Assembly (NCBI RefSeq): GCF_900199635.1
Contig: NZ_LT962687.1
Coordinates: forward strand, 2,108,541-2,172,540
Direction: 5' to 3'
Length of the DNA stretch: 64,000 bases
Source: Anaerotruncus massiliensis (ex Togo et al. 2026)
Lineage (GTDB): Bacteria > Bacillota > Clostridia > Oscillospirales > Ruminococcaceae
Made by a program: the position numbers and the translations under genes. Below are positions 45,628-54,569 of this stretch, one piece after another. The notes below the pieces were generated by a model. The model searched no databases and was not told where the DNA came from. It saw only the letters and a list, made by a program, of their open reading frames with translations. Within the stretch, counting starts at the first letter, position 1. The number at the start of each line of letters is the position of its first letter.

Positions 45628-46658
45628 ACCGGGTATTTTTCCGCACGCTCGCCGACATCCTCGACGCGGGCGGCAGCGCCGACCTGCTGACCATCCTCGC
45701 GGGGGAACGGGAGGGACGCGCGCTCACCGCCCAGAAGGCGCTCGTGACGGCGGACGGCCTCGTCCCCTATGACGAGGGGCTGCGCGGGCTGTGGGAGGAG
45801 CTGACGGCCGCCCTGCCGGGCGGCGACCGGCCGCTCTCCGCCGAGGTCCTCGGCGTGCGCCTGCTCGCCGAGCGGTTGAGCGCGCGGCGTCAGCTCATCA
45901 TCTGCGGCGGCGGGCACATCGCGAAGCCGCTGGCGGAGATCGGCTCCCTGCTCGACTTTGACGTGACGGTGATCGACGACCGGGAGGAGTTCGCCAACCG
46001 CGAGCGTTTCCCGCGCGCCGGCCAGGTGCTCTGCATGCCCTTCGCGCAGGCGATGGAGGCGGTCCCCTACACCGACGGCAGCTACTTCGTCATCATCACC
46101 CGGGGGCACGCGGACGACCGCCTCTGCCTCGAACGCATCCTCCCCCGCCGCTTCGCCTACTGCGGCATGATCGGCAGCCGTAAAAAGGTCGCCGTGGTCA
46201 TGGAGCAGATGGAGCGGGAGGGGTATACCAGGGAACAGCTCGCGCGGGTCCATTCCCCGATCGGTCTGCGCATCGGGGCCGAAACCCCCGCCGAGATCGC
46301 CGTGTGCATCGCGGCCGAGATCATCCAGGTGGGCAGCGGGCTGTCGGCGGGCAGCGTCAGCCGCGAGGGACTCGAATGCCTCGCGCGGGGGGAACCGATG
46401 ATGCTCGCCACCATCATCGAGAAGCGCGGCTCCGCGCCGCGCGGCACCGGCTCCAAGCTGCTGGCCGACGGAAAGGGCGCGCTCTACGGCACGATCGGCG
46501 GCGGCGCCGCCGAGGCGCGGGTGGTCGCCTCCGCGCCCGAGGTCCTCGCGTCGGGCGCGCCGCGCGTCGTCCTCTGCGACATGACCAACAACGACGCGCG
46601 CCAGGCGGGCATGGTGTGCGGCGGCACCGTCGAGGTGCTGCTCGACCCCATCCTCTGA
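45624..46658 (+). CDS. XdhC-family molybdenum hydroxylase maturation factor
   Basis: 344 residues. A central Rossmann part (QLIICGGGHIAKPLAEIGSL, VIDDREEFANRERFP, YFVIITRGHADDRLCLE, YCGMIGSRKK) and a C-terminal XdhC/CoxI domain (MLATIIEKRGSAPRGTGSKL). XdhC proteins bind the molybdenum cofactor, mediate its sulfuration and insert it into XDH. Here selenium could replace sulfur (inference). GTG start overlaps the yqeB stop (GTGA). Confidence 0.88.
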   Translation: MNRVFFRTLADILDAGGSADLLTILAGEREGRALTAQKALVTADGLVPYDEGLRGLWEELTAALPGGDRPLSAEVLGVRLLAERLSARRQLIICGGGHIAKPLAEIGSLLDFDVTVIDDREEFANRERFPRAGQVLCMPFAQAMEAVPYTDGSYFVIITRGHADDRLCLERILPRRFAYCGMIGSRKKVAVVMEQMEREGYTREQLARVHSPIGLRIGAETPAEIAVCIAAEIIQVGSGLSAGSVSREGLECLARGEPMMLATIIEKRGSAPRGTGSKLLADGKGALYGTIGGGAAEARVVASAPEVLASGAPRVVLCDMTNNDARQAGMVCGGTVEVLLDPIL

Positions 46659-46856
46659 CCGCTTTCCATCGCCGGGACACAATAACAGCCGCAGCAGGGC
46701 CGCGCTCGGGGCGAAATGCCGCGAGGCCTGGCCCGAGGTGTGCTCCAGCTGCCCGCCGGACGGGCTGGGGGAGGACGCGTCCAGCCACCCCGTCTGCTGC
46801 GATCCCCTGCTGAAGGGCAACGTGGACGTCACCGCTTGAACGGAAAAACAATCAAA

Positions 46857-46884
46857 AAACAGCCGCCTCCGGGCGGCTGTTTTT
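46857..46884. terminator. Bidirectional terminator
   Basis: ACAGCCGCC / GGCGGCTGT with loop TCCG, flanked by A- and T-runs. It ends the lysR-xdhC operon and the opposing regulator gene. The preceding 46659-46856 contains no convincing gene. Confidence 0.85.
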
Positions 46885-46885
46885 C

Positions 46886-47263
46886 TTATTCCTGTTCGGT
46901 CTTTTCCGGTTCCTCAACCGGCTTCCAGTCCCTTAGCGCATTGAGCGTCGAAGATACCACACGCAGAAAAAGGGACTTCCGCCACGGCTCCATGGTGCTG
47001 CTGATCCCCCGCAGGTGGCGGAATTCATCGTACTGCTCGGGGAGGATGTCCACCTCGTCTATCCGGAAGAGCTCCGCCGGAGAAAGCCCCAGCGCCATGG
47101 CAATGCTGTCGAGCGATTCGATCGACGGGTTGGCGACCATCCGTTCGATCCTGCTGATGTAGGACGCGCTGGTATAAGCCTTCGACGCCAGTTCCTCCTG
47201 CGTCAGGCCGCGCTGCTGTCTGTAGAATTTGAGGTTCTTTGCTACGATTTCAATCGTTCTCAA
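46886..47263 (-). CDS. XRE-family helix-turn-helix regulator
   Basis: 125 residues. The HTH occupies about 9-64 (YRQQRGLTQEELASKAYTSA, SYISRIERMVANPSIESLDS); the rest is a short helical tail. TTG start after GGAGGG. A 14-bp palindrome TATAGTGCACTATA at 47392-47405 upstream is a plausible operator. Divergent to a small ribbon-helix-helix gene. Confidence 0.85.
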   Translation of the reverse strand: MRTIEIVAKNLKFYRQQRGLTQEELASKAYTSASYISRIERMVANPSIESLDSIAMALGLSPAELFRIDEVDILPEQYDEFRHLRGISSTMEPWRKSLFLRVVSSTLNALRDWKPVEEPEKTEQE

Positions 47264-47283
47264 AGCACTCCCTCCATACCTTT

Positions 47284-47312
47284 ATCATAAGCAGGTATGA
47301 AATATTTTCCAA
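47284..47312 (-). promoter_or_regulatory. Promoter of the XRE regulator
   Basis: TTGGAA (47312-47307), 17-nt spacer, TATGAT (47289-47284) on the minus strand; start site about 10 nt before the ribosome site. Confidence 0.65.
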
Positions 47313-47482
47313 TGACCTCATAATCCTAGCCGTATTATCCTGATTTTCCAATCGTTTTTTACCGTTTCGTGACGCCTTTTTTATTTTAATGTATAGTGCA
47401 CTATATTTCAATAAACGGATCTGTGCAAATTTCAAAAATATTTTCGTCTAAAATGCCGATTCCCTGTTACGATCAGTAAACA

Positions 47483-47511
47483 TTGTAATAATGTTCTATA
47501 ATTGCTATAAT
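47483..47511 (+). promoter_or_regulatory. Promoter of the small RHH gene pair
   Basis: TTGTAA, 17-nt spacer, TATAAT (47506-47511), about 18 nt before the ATG. Confidence 0.75.
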
Positions 47512-47529
47512 ATTGAAGGGGTCGGTCTC

Positions 47530-47715
47530 ATGGCTTACAACGAAGCGAGCAAAAACGCCACGATGAAATACCAGCGGGAGAATCTGGAACAGATCCGCTT
47601 CTGGGCGCCCAAGGGTTATAAGGACAAAATCAAAGCTCATGCCGCGGGCCGCGGCATGAGCATGGCGGAGTATCTCAAAAAACTGATCGACGAGGATATG
47701 CATCATGAACCGTAA
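47530..47715 (+). CDS. Small Arc-type ribbon-helix-helix protein
   Basis: 61 residues; the C-terminal two-thirds (IRFWAPKGYKDKIKAHAAGR, then SMAEYLKKLIDED) fit the ribbon-helix-helix fold used by Arc and antitoxin DNA-binding domains. ATG follows GAAGGGG. It overlaps the next small gene by 11 bp. Confidence 0.7.
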   Translation: MAYNEASKNATMKYQRENLEQIRFWAPKGYKDKIKAHAAGRGMSMAEYLKKLIDEDMHHEP

Positions 47716-47863
47716 AGTCATCCAGGCCTTCTGGGTCGTCGCGATCCTGCTGCTCGCCGCCAGCTTCTTCGTTGCCGGCGTCCCCGGCTCGGTCCTGACG
47801 GTCGGCGCGATAGCCTTCGCCATCGCCGCGCTTGTCGTCACCCTCGCGGGCCGGAACAAATAG
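47705..47863 (+). CDS. Small two-span membrane protein
   Basis: 52 residues: MNRKVIQAFWVVAILLLAAS, a VPGS turn, a second hydrophobic span, then AGRNK. It begins inside the end of the RHH gene in another frame, so the pair is co-translated. Size and arrangement allow a toxin-like or regulatory membrane peptide, but no family is recognised. It ends before the terminator at 47879-47914. Confidence 0.6.
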   Translation: MNRKVIQAFWVVAILLLAASFFVAGVPGSVLTVGAIAFAIAALVVTLAGRNK

Positions 47864-47878
47864 AGGCTTCATCAAACA

Positions 47879-47914
47879 AATCCCCGTGCGGACGAGGCGT
47901 CCGCACGGGGATTT
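47879..47914. terminator. Bidirectional terminator between tRNA-Sec and the small gene pair
   Basis: TCCCCGTGCGGAC / GTCCGCACGGGGA with loop GAGGC, bordered by A-run and T-run. Confidence 0.9.
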
Positions 47915-47920
47915 TCATTT

Positions 47921-48017
47921 TGGCGGGGGCGTGTGAGAATCGAACTCACCCGGACGGCTCTGCGCCGCCCACACCGGTTTTGAAGACCGGGAGGCACACC
48001 GGCGCCCATCCGCCCCC
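47921..48017 (-). tRNA. selC: tRNA-Sec (anticodon UCA)
   Basis: 97 nt with encoded CCA. Long acceptor (GGGGGCG/CGCCCCC), anticodon stem CCGGT/ACCGG with loop CTTCAAA (anticodon TCA), a long variable arm and T-arm GTGAGTTCGATTCTCAC. It reads UGA. It lies 56 nt behind selB in the same direction and ends in the terminator at 47879-47914, so it may be co-transcribed with selA-selB. Confidence 0.95.
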
Positions 48018-48072
48018 ATATCCGCGCGGCAAAACGCCGCGCGTTTTTTTGTCCGCGCAGGTAACCGGCCCG

Positions 48073-49938
48073 TCACTCCCGCAGGAGATGCGCGTCCCCC
48101 TCCCTGCGGGTGAAGCCGTCGGCGTCCATCCGCTCGAGCAGCGCCTGCGCGTACCGCCGGGAGGTTCCAAGCGCGTCGCGCAACCCGGAGAGCGTGACGC
48201 TTCCCCGCTCCCCGGCGACATTGCGGGCCGTTTCCCGGGCGCTCTCCCACGCCGCGCGGGTGAAGCAGAGTCCCGGCGCGGCCTCGACCAGTTCGCCCGC
48301 CTCGAGCAGCAGATCAAACACCCGCCCGGCGGGCACGGACGGCGGAAATTCCGCGAGCGCCGCCGCCCGGTCGGGCGGCGCGCAGGGCTCGCGCGCATAG
48401 AGAGCGAGCAGCTCCGCGGCGGTACGGCGATAGAGTTCCGTCCCCTCCGGCGCAAAGCCGGGCAGCGAGAGCGCGTCCCCCGCGCGGGAGACGGCGCCCT
48501 CCTCCGCGAACCACTCGGGCAGTCCGCCGGGAAACCGTTCCCGCAGCAGGTTAAGCGGCATCCCCCGGTCGAGGGGATGCGCCCCGTGATAATCCGCAAG
48601 GACGCCGAGCAGCTCCTCCCGCAGGCGGGCGAGTGTCCCGGGCGTCAGGGCGAGCCGGCCCGCGCACCGGATTTCCCCGTCCGCGAGCAGGCCCTCCCAC
48701 GCGGTGGAAAATTCCGCGTCCGAGAGAAAAAAGAGCCGCTCCCGCGCCTGTTCCCGCGTCATCGGCTCTTCGGCGAGGTCGGAACGCAGGCGGCCGCGCG
48801 CGTCCGCCCCGTCGTAACATTGTAACCGTGCGAGCACGGCGCTGTCAAGCCGTCTGTGGCGGCGGGCGGGGATGTCGAGCACCACGCCGCCCCCCACCGT
48901 CTCAACGGGCGAATAGAACCGCACGACGAACCGGTCTCCCGGGCGGACCGCGACCGGCTGCTCGAGCAGCAGCTGGGCATAGCCGCTCTCGCCCGGCGCC
49001 AGGGCCTCCCGGTCGAGCAGACGCGCGCGGCAAAGGACGCAGGCGGTGCCGAGCGCGAGGTGCAGCCGCTGGTTGTGGGTGATCGCGCGGGCGGAGGCGG
49101 GGTGCGCGGCCAGCCGCACGTCGAGCAGCGCGTTTGCGCGCGCGGACGGTGCGGCCGCCAGCGCGTCGCCGCGCGCGAGCGAGCCGGGTTCCGCCCCGGC
49201 CAGGTTGACGGCGACGCGCTGGCCCGCAAAGGCGGCCGCGGCCTCGCGGCCGCAGCTTTGCAGGCCGCGCACCCGCACGCGGGCTCCGCCGGGGCTGACG
49301 GTCAGCAGGTCGCCGGGGCGCACCTGCCCGTCAAGCGCGGTCCCGGTCACGACGGCGCCGAAGCCGCGGACGGTAAACGCCCGGTCCACCGGCAGGAAAA
49401 AGGGACGGTCGATATTCCCGGGCGGGAGCTCCGCGGCTTCCTCCGCGAGCAGGGCGCGCAGCACGTCGAGGCCCTCCCCCGTTTGGGCGGAGGTCTCCAC
49501 GACCGGCGCGCCCTCCAGAAAGCTGCCCCGCACAGCTTCGGCGATCTCCTCCCGCGCGAGCGCGCGGGTCTCCCCATCCGCGAGGTCGCATCTGGACAGC
49601 ACGACCACGCCGCGCGGCACGCCGAGCAGCGACAAAATGACAAGGTGCTCCCGCGTCTGGGGCATGACCCCCTCGTCCGCGGCAACCACCAGCAGCGCGA
49701 GGTCGATCCCGCCCGCACCCGCGAGCATGTTCTTGACAAAATGCTCGTGGCCGGGCACGTCGACGATGTCGGCGTGGACCTCCCCCGGCAGTTCCATCCA
49801 CGCAAAGCCGAGGTCGACCGTCAGGCCCCGGCGCTTCTCCTCCGCGAGCCGGTCGGCGTCGATGCCGGTGAGCGCGCGCACGAGCGCCGTCTTGCCGTGG
49901 TCGACGTGGCCCGCCGTGCCGATCACGATCCGCTTCAC
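48073..49938 (-). CDS. selB: Selenocysteine-specific elongation factor SelB
   Basis: 621 residues. GTPase domain: G1 [13 protein letters not shown]3 [15 protein letters not shown], and [11 protein letters not shown]-Tu-like beta-domains follow, then C-terminal winged helices (from about 440) that bind SECIS hairpins. It brings Sec-tRNA(Sec) to the ribosome at UGA. GTG 49938 overlaps the selA stop (GTGA) and gives the usual MKRIVIG start; a GTG three codons upstream is also possible. Confidence 0.95.
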   Translation of the reverse strand: MKRIVIGTAGHVDHGKTALVRALTGIDADRLAEEKRRGLTVDLGFAWMELPGEVHADIVDVPGHEHFVKNMLAGAGGIDLALLVVAADEGVMPQTREHLVILSLLGVPRGVVVLSRCDLADGETRALAREEIAEAVRGSFLEGAPVVETSAQTGEGLDVLRALLAEEAAELPPGNIDRPFFLPVDRAFTVRGFGAVVTGTALDGQVRPGDLLTVSPGGARVRVRGLQSCGREAAAAFAGQRVAVNLAGAEPGSLARGDALAAAPSARANALLDVRLAAHPASARAITHNQRLHLALGTACVLCRARLLDREALAPGESGYAQLLLEQPVAVRPGDRFVVRFYSPVETVGGGVVLDIPARRHRRLDSAVLARLQCYDGADARGRLRSDLAEEPMTREQARERLFFLSDAEFSTAWEGLLADGEIRCAGRLALTPGTLARLREELLGVLADYHGAHPLDRGMPLNLLRERFPGGLPEWFAEEGAVSRAGDALSLPGFAPEGTELYRRTAAELLALYAREPCAPPDRAAALAEFPPSVPAGRVFDLLLEAGELVEAAPGLCFTRAAWESARETARNVAGERGSVTLSGLRDALGTSRRYAQALLERMDADGFTRREGDAHLLRE

Positions 49939-51332
49939 GGTCCGCACCCGGCCTTCACCGCCTCCGCCGCCGGTGCAAGCTCCTCCGGCAGCATCGTCGA
50001 AACGTCGAGCAGCAGCCTGCCCTCCGATATGCGCGCGACAACGGGGGCCGGCGCGGCGCGCAGCCGCGCGGCAAGCGCGTCCGCGCCGAAAGCGCGCGCC
50101 GTCACCGCGACCGCGGATCCCTTGAGGAGCTGTCCCGGCGCGCAGCCGCCCCCCACCGGGCGTTCTGTGGGGACGACCTCGCAGGCGCAGTCCGCGCCCA
50201 GCCGCGCGATCATTCCGCAGAGTTCCTCGGCGCGCGCCCGCAGGGTTTCGGGCGGGGCGCAGAGCATCCGGAGCGCCGGGATCTCCCGCTTCGCGCGGGC
50301 CGGGTCCGCGTAACTCTCCAGCGTCGCGGCCAGCGCCGCGAGGGAGAGCTTGTCGATGCGCAGGGCGCGCGCCAGCGGGTGGCGGCGCATCCGTTCGATC
50401 AGCGTGGCCCTCCCGACGAGGATGCCCGCCTGCGGGCCGCCGAGCAGCTTGTCCCCTGAGAAGCAGACGACATCCGCGCCCTCCCGCAGTGTCTGCGGGA
50501 CGGTCGGCTCGCCGGGAAAGGGGTACTCCCCCGCCTCCAGCAGCGCACCGCTCCCCAAATCCACGACGAGCGGGATCTCCCGCCTCTTCGCGAGAGACGC
50601 GAGCTCCCCGACCGACGCCGACGCGGTGAACCCGACGACGCGGAAGTTGCTCGTATGCACCTTCAAAAGCGCGGCCACATCCCCTTCGGCGCAGGCCGCC
50701 TCATAGTCCCCGGGACCGGTGCGGTTGGTGGAGCCGACTTCCCTGAGCCGGGCGCCGCTCTGCTCCAAAATGTCGTGGATGCGAAAGCCGTCCCCGATCT
50801 CCACGAGCTCCCCGCGCGATACGGCGACCTCCCGCCCGCGCGCCAGCGCGGCCAGCGCGAGCAGCACCGCCGCCGCGTTGTTGTTGACGACGAGCGCGTC
50901 CCCGCACCCGCAGAAGTCCTTCAGCAGAGGCTCCACATGCGCGCCGCGGCTGCCCCGCTCCCCCGTTTCGAGGTCATATTCCAGGTCGCAGCAGCCCGCC
51001 GCGTCGCCCACCGCGCTGCGGGCCGCGTCCGAGAGGGGCGCGCGCCCCAGATTGGTGTGCAGCGCCACGCCCGTCGCGTTGACGAGGCGGCGCAGGCGCG
51101 GGAAACCCGCGCTGCGCAGCCGTTCGAGAACGACTGCGCACAGCAGGGACGGCGGCGGCACCGCGAGGCATTCGCCCCGCAGGACCGACGCGCGCACCGC
51201 GTCGAGCTCGGCGCGCACCGCGCCGAGCGCCGCCGCCCGCCCCTGCTGCTGCGCCGCCCGGGCGAGCCCGGGCTCCCGGAGCAGCTCGTCCACCTGCGGG
51301 ATCGCCCGCAGCAGCGCCGTCCTGTCCTCCAT
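49935..51332 (-). CDS. selA: L-seryl-tRNA(Sec) selenium transferase SelA
   Basis: 465 residues. PLP-dependent fold with the lysine in [20 protein letters not shown] and the [20 protein letters not shown] segment. It converts Ser-tRNA(Sec) to Sec-tRNA(Sec) using selenophosphate. ATG 51332 follows GGAGGGCGCGGT and lies 11 nt behind the cysteine desulfurase-like gene. Confidence 0.96.
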   Translation of the reverse strand: MEDRTALLRAIPQVDELLREPGLARAAQQQGRAAALGAVRAELDAVRASVLRGECLAVPPPSLLCAVVLERLRSAGFPRLRRLVNATGVALHTNLGRAPLSDAARSAVGDAAGCCDLEYDLETGERGSRGAHVEPLLKDFCGCGDALVVNNNAAAVLLALAALARGREVAVSRGELVEIGDGFRIHDILEQSGARLREVGSTNRTGPGDYEAACAEGDVAALLKVHTSNFRVVGFTASASVGELASLAKRREIPLVVDLGSGALLEAGEYPFPGEPTVPQTLREGADVVCFSGDKLLGGPQAGILVGRATLIERMRRHPLARALRIDKLSLAALAATLESYADPARAKREIPALRMLCAPPETLRARAEELCGMIARLGADCACEVVPTERPVGGGCAPGQLLKGSAVAVTARAFGADALAARLRAAPAPVVARISEGRLLLDVSTMLPEELAPAAEAVKAGCGP

Positions 51333-51343
51333 ACCGCGCCCTC

Positions 51344-52495
51344 CTATCCGTTCAGGATGCGCCCGATCGCGTCGGACGCGTAATCGATCTCTTCCTCCGT
51401 GTTCCCATACCCGAAGGAGAACCGCACCGTCCCCTGCGGGTAGGTCCCGAGCGTCCGGTGCGCGTTGGGGGCGCAGTGCAGGCCGCAGCGGGTCATGACG
51501 CCGTATTCGCTGTCGAGGCGGAAGGCGATCTCCGCGTTGTCCCGCCCGGGGAAATCGAGCGAGACAACCGCCGTGCGCCCCTCCGCCGTCCGGGGACCGG
51601 CGACGCGGATGCGTCCGTCCTCCGCCACCGCCGCGAGGAACCGCGCGGTCAGCGCCCGTTCCCACGCGCGGATGACATCGATCCCCGTCTCCTCCAGGAA
51701 ACCGAGCGCCGCGTGCAGGCCGTAGATGCCCGGCAGGTTCAAGGTTCCCGCCTCGAACCGGTCTGGCAGCAGCGCGGGCACCGTCTCGAGGTGGGAAAAG
51801 CTGCCCGTCCCGCCAGAAATAAGCGGGTCCAGCTCCTTCTCAAAGGCGTCGGTGACGAGGAATCCCCCCGTTCCCTGCGGTCCGAGCAGCCCCTTGTGCC
51901 CGGTGAACGCGAGCGCGTCGATGCCCATCGGGCCCATGTCGACAGGTTCCATCCCGGCGGTCTGCGCGCAGTCGACGATAAAGCGCAGGCCATGCGCGCG
52001 GCAGAACGCGCCGACCTGCGCGACCGGCTGGATGGTGCCCGCGACGTTGGACGCGTGGGTCAGGACGACGGCGCGGGTGCTGGGACGGACGAGTCCGTCG
52101 AGCGCGTCCAGACAGAGGGCCCCCTCCCCGTCGCAAGGGATGCGGTCGAACGCCACGCCCGTCTGTGAAAGCTGCACGAGCGGGCGCATGACCGCGTTGT
52201 GCTCCACCGCGCTCACGAGGACGTGGTCTCCGGGGCACAGGAAGCCCTTGAGGATCATGTTGAGCGCCTCGGTGACGTTGAGGGTGAAGATGACGTTGCG
52301 CGGGTCGGGGCCGCCCAGCAGGGCGCAAAGCCGCTCACGCGCGGCAAGCACCGTCCCGGCGGCTTCGTAGGCGGAGGCGTAGCCGCCGCGGCCCACATTG
52401 CTGCCGACCCGTTCCATATACGCCACCATCGCGGACACGACCTCGGGCGGCTTGGGAAAGGAGGTCGCCGCGTGGTCGAAATATACTTTTTGCAT
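51344..52495 (-). CDS. Cysteine desulfurase-like PLP enzyme (EF2568 family)
   Basis: 383 residues, aminotransferase class V. Start YFDHAATSFPKPPEV, PLP lysine Lys201 in AFTGHKGLLGPQGTGG, and a C-terminal TRCGLHCAPNAHRTLG with the candidate nucleophilic cysteine. It matches the family found in selenium clusters rather than NifS/IscS of Fe-S assembly. It could release selenium from selenocysteine, or supply persulfide/perselenide to SelD or the hydroxylase (inference). First in the operon with selA, selB and tRNA-Sec. Confidence 0.88.
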   Translation of the reverse strand: MQKVYFDHAATSFPKPPEVVSAMVAYMERVGSNVGRGGYASAYEAAGTVLAARERLCALLGGPDPRNVIFTLNVTEALNMILKGFLCPGDHVLVSAVEHNAVMRPLVQLSQTGVAFDRIPCDGEGALCLDALDGLVRPSTRAVVLTHASNVAGTIQPVAQVGAFCRAHGLRFIVDCAQTAGMEPVDMGPMGIDALAFTGHKGLLGPQGTGGFLVTDAFEKELDPLISGGTGSFSHLETVPALLPDRFEAGTLNLPGIYGLHAALGFLEETGIDVIRAWERALTARFLAAVAEDGRIRVAGPRTAEGRTAVVSLDFPGRDNAEIAFRLDSEYGVMTRCGLHCAPNAHRTLGTYPQGTVRFSFGYGNTEEEIDYASDAIGRILNG

Positions 52496-52561
52496 CTCCT
52501 GGGGCCTCCTTTGCAGATTCTGGCTTCTATTGTACGCCACTTTTTCCTCCCGCGCCATATA

Positions 52562-52578
52562 TATAGATGATATCTATA
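52562..52578. promoter_or_regulatory. Palindrome between divergent selenium operons
   Basis: TATAGAT-GAT-ATCTATA, 7-bp arms, between the desulfurase-selA operon and yedE. A TATAAT at 52631-52636 (with TTCCAT 17 nt upstream) probably starts yedE transcription. Confidence 0.5.
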
Positions 52579-52682
52579 AATACCGTCGGTTTATTCAAAA
52601 TCGCAATTTCCATATGCCAAATATTTGTACTATAATAACAAAGGAAACGCATGCGAATCAAATCTGCTTTGAGGTGTTGGCA

Positions 52683-53807
52683 TTGAAGGAAAAACGTAAA
52701 ATCATCCTCGCCGGCGTGGTCATCGGCGTCATCGCCGCCGCGCTCGTCTGGTTCGGGAACCCCAAAAACATGGGCTTCTGCATCGCCTGCTTCATCCGCG
52801 ACACCGCCGGTGCGGTCGGGATGCACCAAGCGGCGGTCGTCCAGTACATCCGCCCTGAAATCATCGGCCTCGTGCTCGGCGCGCTCATCGTCTCGGCCGT
52901 GAAGAAGGAGTTCCTCCCCCGCGGCGGCTCCTCCCCGATGACCCGCTTCGTGCTCGGCGCGTTCGTCATGATCACCGCGCTTGTCTTCCTCGGCTGCCCG
53001 CTGCGCATGGTCCTGCGGATCGCCGGCGGCGACCTCAACGCCATCGTCGGGCTCGTCGGCTTCGCCATCGGCATCCTCTGCGGCGTGCAGTTTCTCAAAC
53101 GCGGCTACAGCCTGAAGCGCACCTACACCCTGCCCGCCGTCGACGGCGTCTGGCTGTCGGTCGTCCAGGTCGCCCTCTTCGGCCTGCTCTGCGCCGCGCC
53201 CGCGTTCATCCTCTTCAGCGAAAAGGGCCCTGGCTCGATGCACGCCCCCATCTGGATCTCCCTCATCGCCGGGCTGGTCGTCGGCGCGCTCGCGCAGCGC
53301 ATCCGGCTGTGCATGGTCGGCGGCATCCGCGACGTCCTGCTCTTTCAGGACTGGACGCTGCTCTCCGGCTTTGTGGCCATTCTTGTCGCCGCGCTCGCCG
53401 GGAACCTGGTTCTCAACGCCGTGTTCGGCGGCTACTTCAGCCTCGGCTTCATGGGCCAGCCGGTCGCCCACATCGACGGCGTCTGGAACTTCCTCTCGAT
53501 GGCCGCGGTCGGGCTCGGCTCGGTCATGCTGGGCGGCTGCCCGCTCCGTCAGCTCATCCTCGCGGGCGAGGGCAACTCCGATTCCGCCGTCACCGTCGCC
53601 GGCTATTTCGTCGGCGCGGCGTTCGCGCACAATTTCGGCCTCGCCTCCGCCGCCACCGCCGTGGCCGAGGACGGCGCCATCACTGGCGGCCCCACCGCCG
53701 CGGGGAAACTCTTTACCGTCATCGCACTCATCGTCCTGTTCGTCGTCGCCTTCCTCAATACGAAAGCCACGGCCGCAGCAGGCGTAAAAGAGCCCCAGCG
53801 GGCATAG
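52683..53807 (+). CDS. yedE: YedE-family selenium transporter
   Basis: 374 residues with ten or so membrane segments. Conserved cysteine segments: NPKNMGFCIACFIRD, two GCPLR copies (one after LVFLG, one after VMLGG) and RLCMVGGIRD, as in YeeE/YedE proteins. Proposed to import a selenium species; the chemistry is not proven. TTG start 52683 with GAGG 8 nt upstream. Heads the operon with the YedF-like and DUF3343 genes. Confidence 0.9.
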   Translation: MKEKRKIILAGVVIGVIAAALVWFGNPKNMGFCIACFIRDTAGAVGMHQAAVVQYIRPEIIGLVLGALIVSAVKKEFLPRGGSSPMTRFVLGAFVMITALVFLGCPLRMVLRIAGGDLNAIVGLVGFAIGILCGVQFLKRGYSLKRTYTLPAVDGVWLSVVQVALFGLLCAAPAFILFSEKGPGSMHAPIWISLIAGLVVGALAQRIRLCMVGGIRDVLLFQDWTLLSGFVAILVAALAGNLVLNAVFGGYFSLGFMGQPVAHIDGVWNFLSMAAVGLGSVMLGGCPLRQLILAGEGNSDSAVTVAGYFVGAAFAHNFGLASAATAVAEDGAITGGPTAAGKLFTVIALIVLFVVAFLNTKATAAAGVKEPQRA

Positions 53808-53821
53808 AAGGAGGAATCATC

Positions 53822-54031
53822 ATGGCACAGACCATCGACGCGCGCGGGCTCTCCTGCCCGCAGCCGGTCGTCCTGACAAAAAACGCGCTTGACAAGGCCC
53901 CCTCCTCCTGCGAGGTGCTGGTGGACAATCCCACCGCGCGGGAGAACGTCACCCGTTACGCCGAACGCGCGGGCTACCGCGTCTCCGTCTCGGCGGATGG
54001 AGAGGACTACCGCCTGACCCTCGTGAAATAG
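53822..54031 (+). CDS. YedF-like SirA/TusA-domain protein
   Basis: 69 residues, only the TusA/SirA fold: MAQTIDARGLSCPQPVVLTK with the CPxP motif cysteine that carries persulfide (or perselenide) in the family. The longer YedF has a second domain that is absent here. AAGGAGG ribosome site. Likely a selenium or sulfur shuttle linked to YedE. Confidence 0.85.
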   Translation: MAQTIDARGLSCPQPVVLTKNALDKAPSSCEVLVDNPTARENVTRYAERAGYRVSVSADGEDYRLTLVK

Positions 54032-54065
54032 CAGCCCCACATTGACCGCCGGGAGGGAACCGCCT

Positions 54066-54302
54066 TTGCAGTATATCGCAACCTTTTTCACCCACTATGA
54101 CGCGGTCCGGTTCGCGGGCGACCTGCGCGGGCAGGGGATCGCGGTGCAGCTTTCCCCCGTGCCTCGGAGCCTGAGCTCCTCCTGCGGGACCTGCGCCCGC
54201 TTCGCCTATGAAGGCGATCCGCGGGAGTTGGACCGCGCGGGGCTTGAGCAGCTCGTGCGGACGGACTCCGGCCGCTACCTTCCGGCCATCGACAACCGAT
54301 AA
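54066..54302 (+). CDS. DUF3343 protein, putative Se/S carrier
   Basis: 78 residues, TTG start after GGGAGGG. It has a ferredoxin-like pattern (YIATFFTHYDAVRFAGDLRG) and a cysteine pair SSSCGTCARF. DUF3343 genes travel with yedE/yedF in selenium-using anaerobes. Function not established. Confidence 0.8.
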   Translation: MQYIATFFTHYDAVRFAGDLRGQGIAVQLSPVPRSLSSSCGTCARFAYEGDPRELDRAGLEQLVRTDSGRYLPAIDNR

Positions 54303-54334
54303 CCCGTCACTCCAATCCGCATATCCTACCACAC

Positions 54335-54364
54335 AAAAGGGCCGCCCCGCGGGGCGGCCCTTTT
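54335..54364 (+). terminator. Terminator of yedE-yedF-DUF3343
   Basis: AAAAGGGCCGCCCC / GGGGCGGCCCTTTT palindrome. Confidence 0.9.
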
Positions 54365-54418
54365 GTCCTCTCCGGAACCCCGCCGCTTCGGGAAGGGCCC
54401 CACCTGAATCAAATGTTC

Positions 54419-54474
54419 TTTGCCGCTTTCTTGAAAGAAAGCGGCAAAAGAAAACGCCGCCCTTTCGGGCGGCG
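54419..54474 (-). terminator. Terminator of arcC plus an adjoining palindrome
   Basis: CGCCGCCC / GGGCGGCG (54455-54474) is followed on the minus strand by TTTTCTTTT. Next to it lies a perfect 14-bp palindrome TTTGCCGCTTTCTT / AAGAAAGCGGCAAA (54419-54448) of the same type as those at 16.4 and 17.0 kb. Confidence 0.7.
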
Positions 54475-54569
54475 GTTCTTTTCCACATCTCTCTCGAAAA
54501 CGCGGGCCGCCCGCGGGGGCAAGAATCCCGCGGGCGGCAAGAAGGAGGGTATCAACAGATGGAGCGAAG

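Noticed and set aside
46659-46840. Plus-strand frame ending ...HPVCCDPLLKGNVDVTA before the terminator at 46857.
   Set aside because: No in-frame start codon with a ribosome site after xdhC; cysteine-rich but short. Could be a gene remnant, not supportable as a gene.
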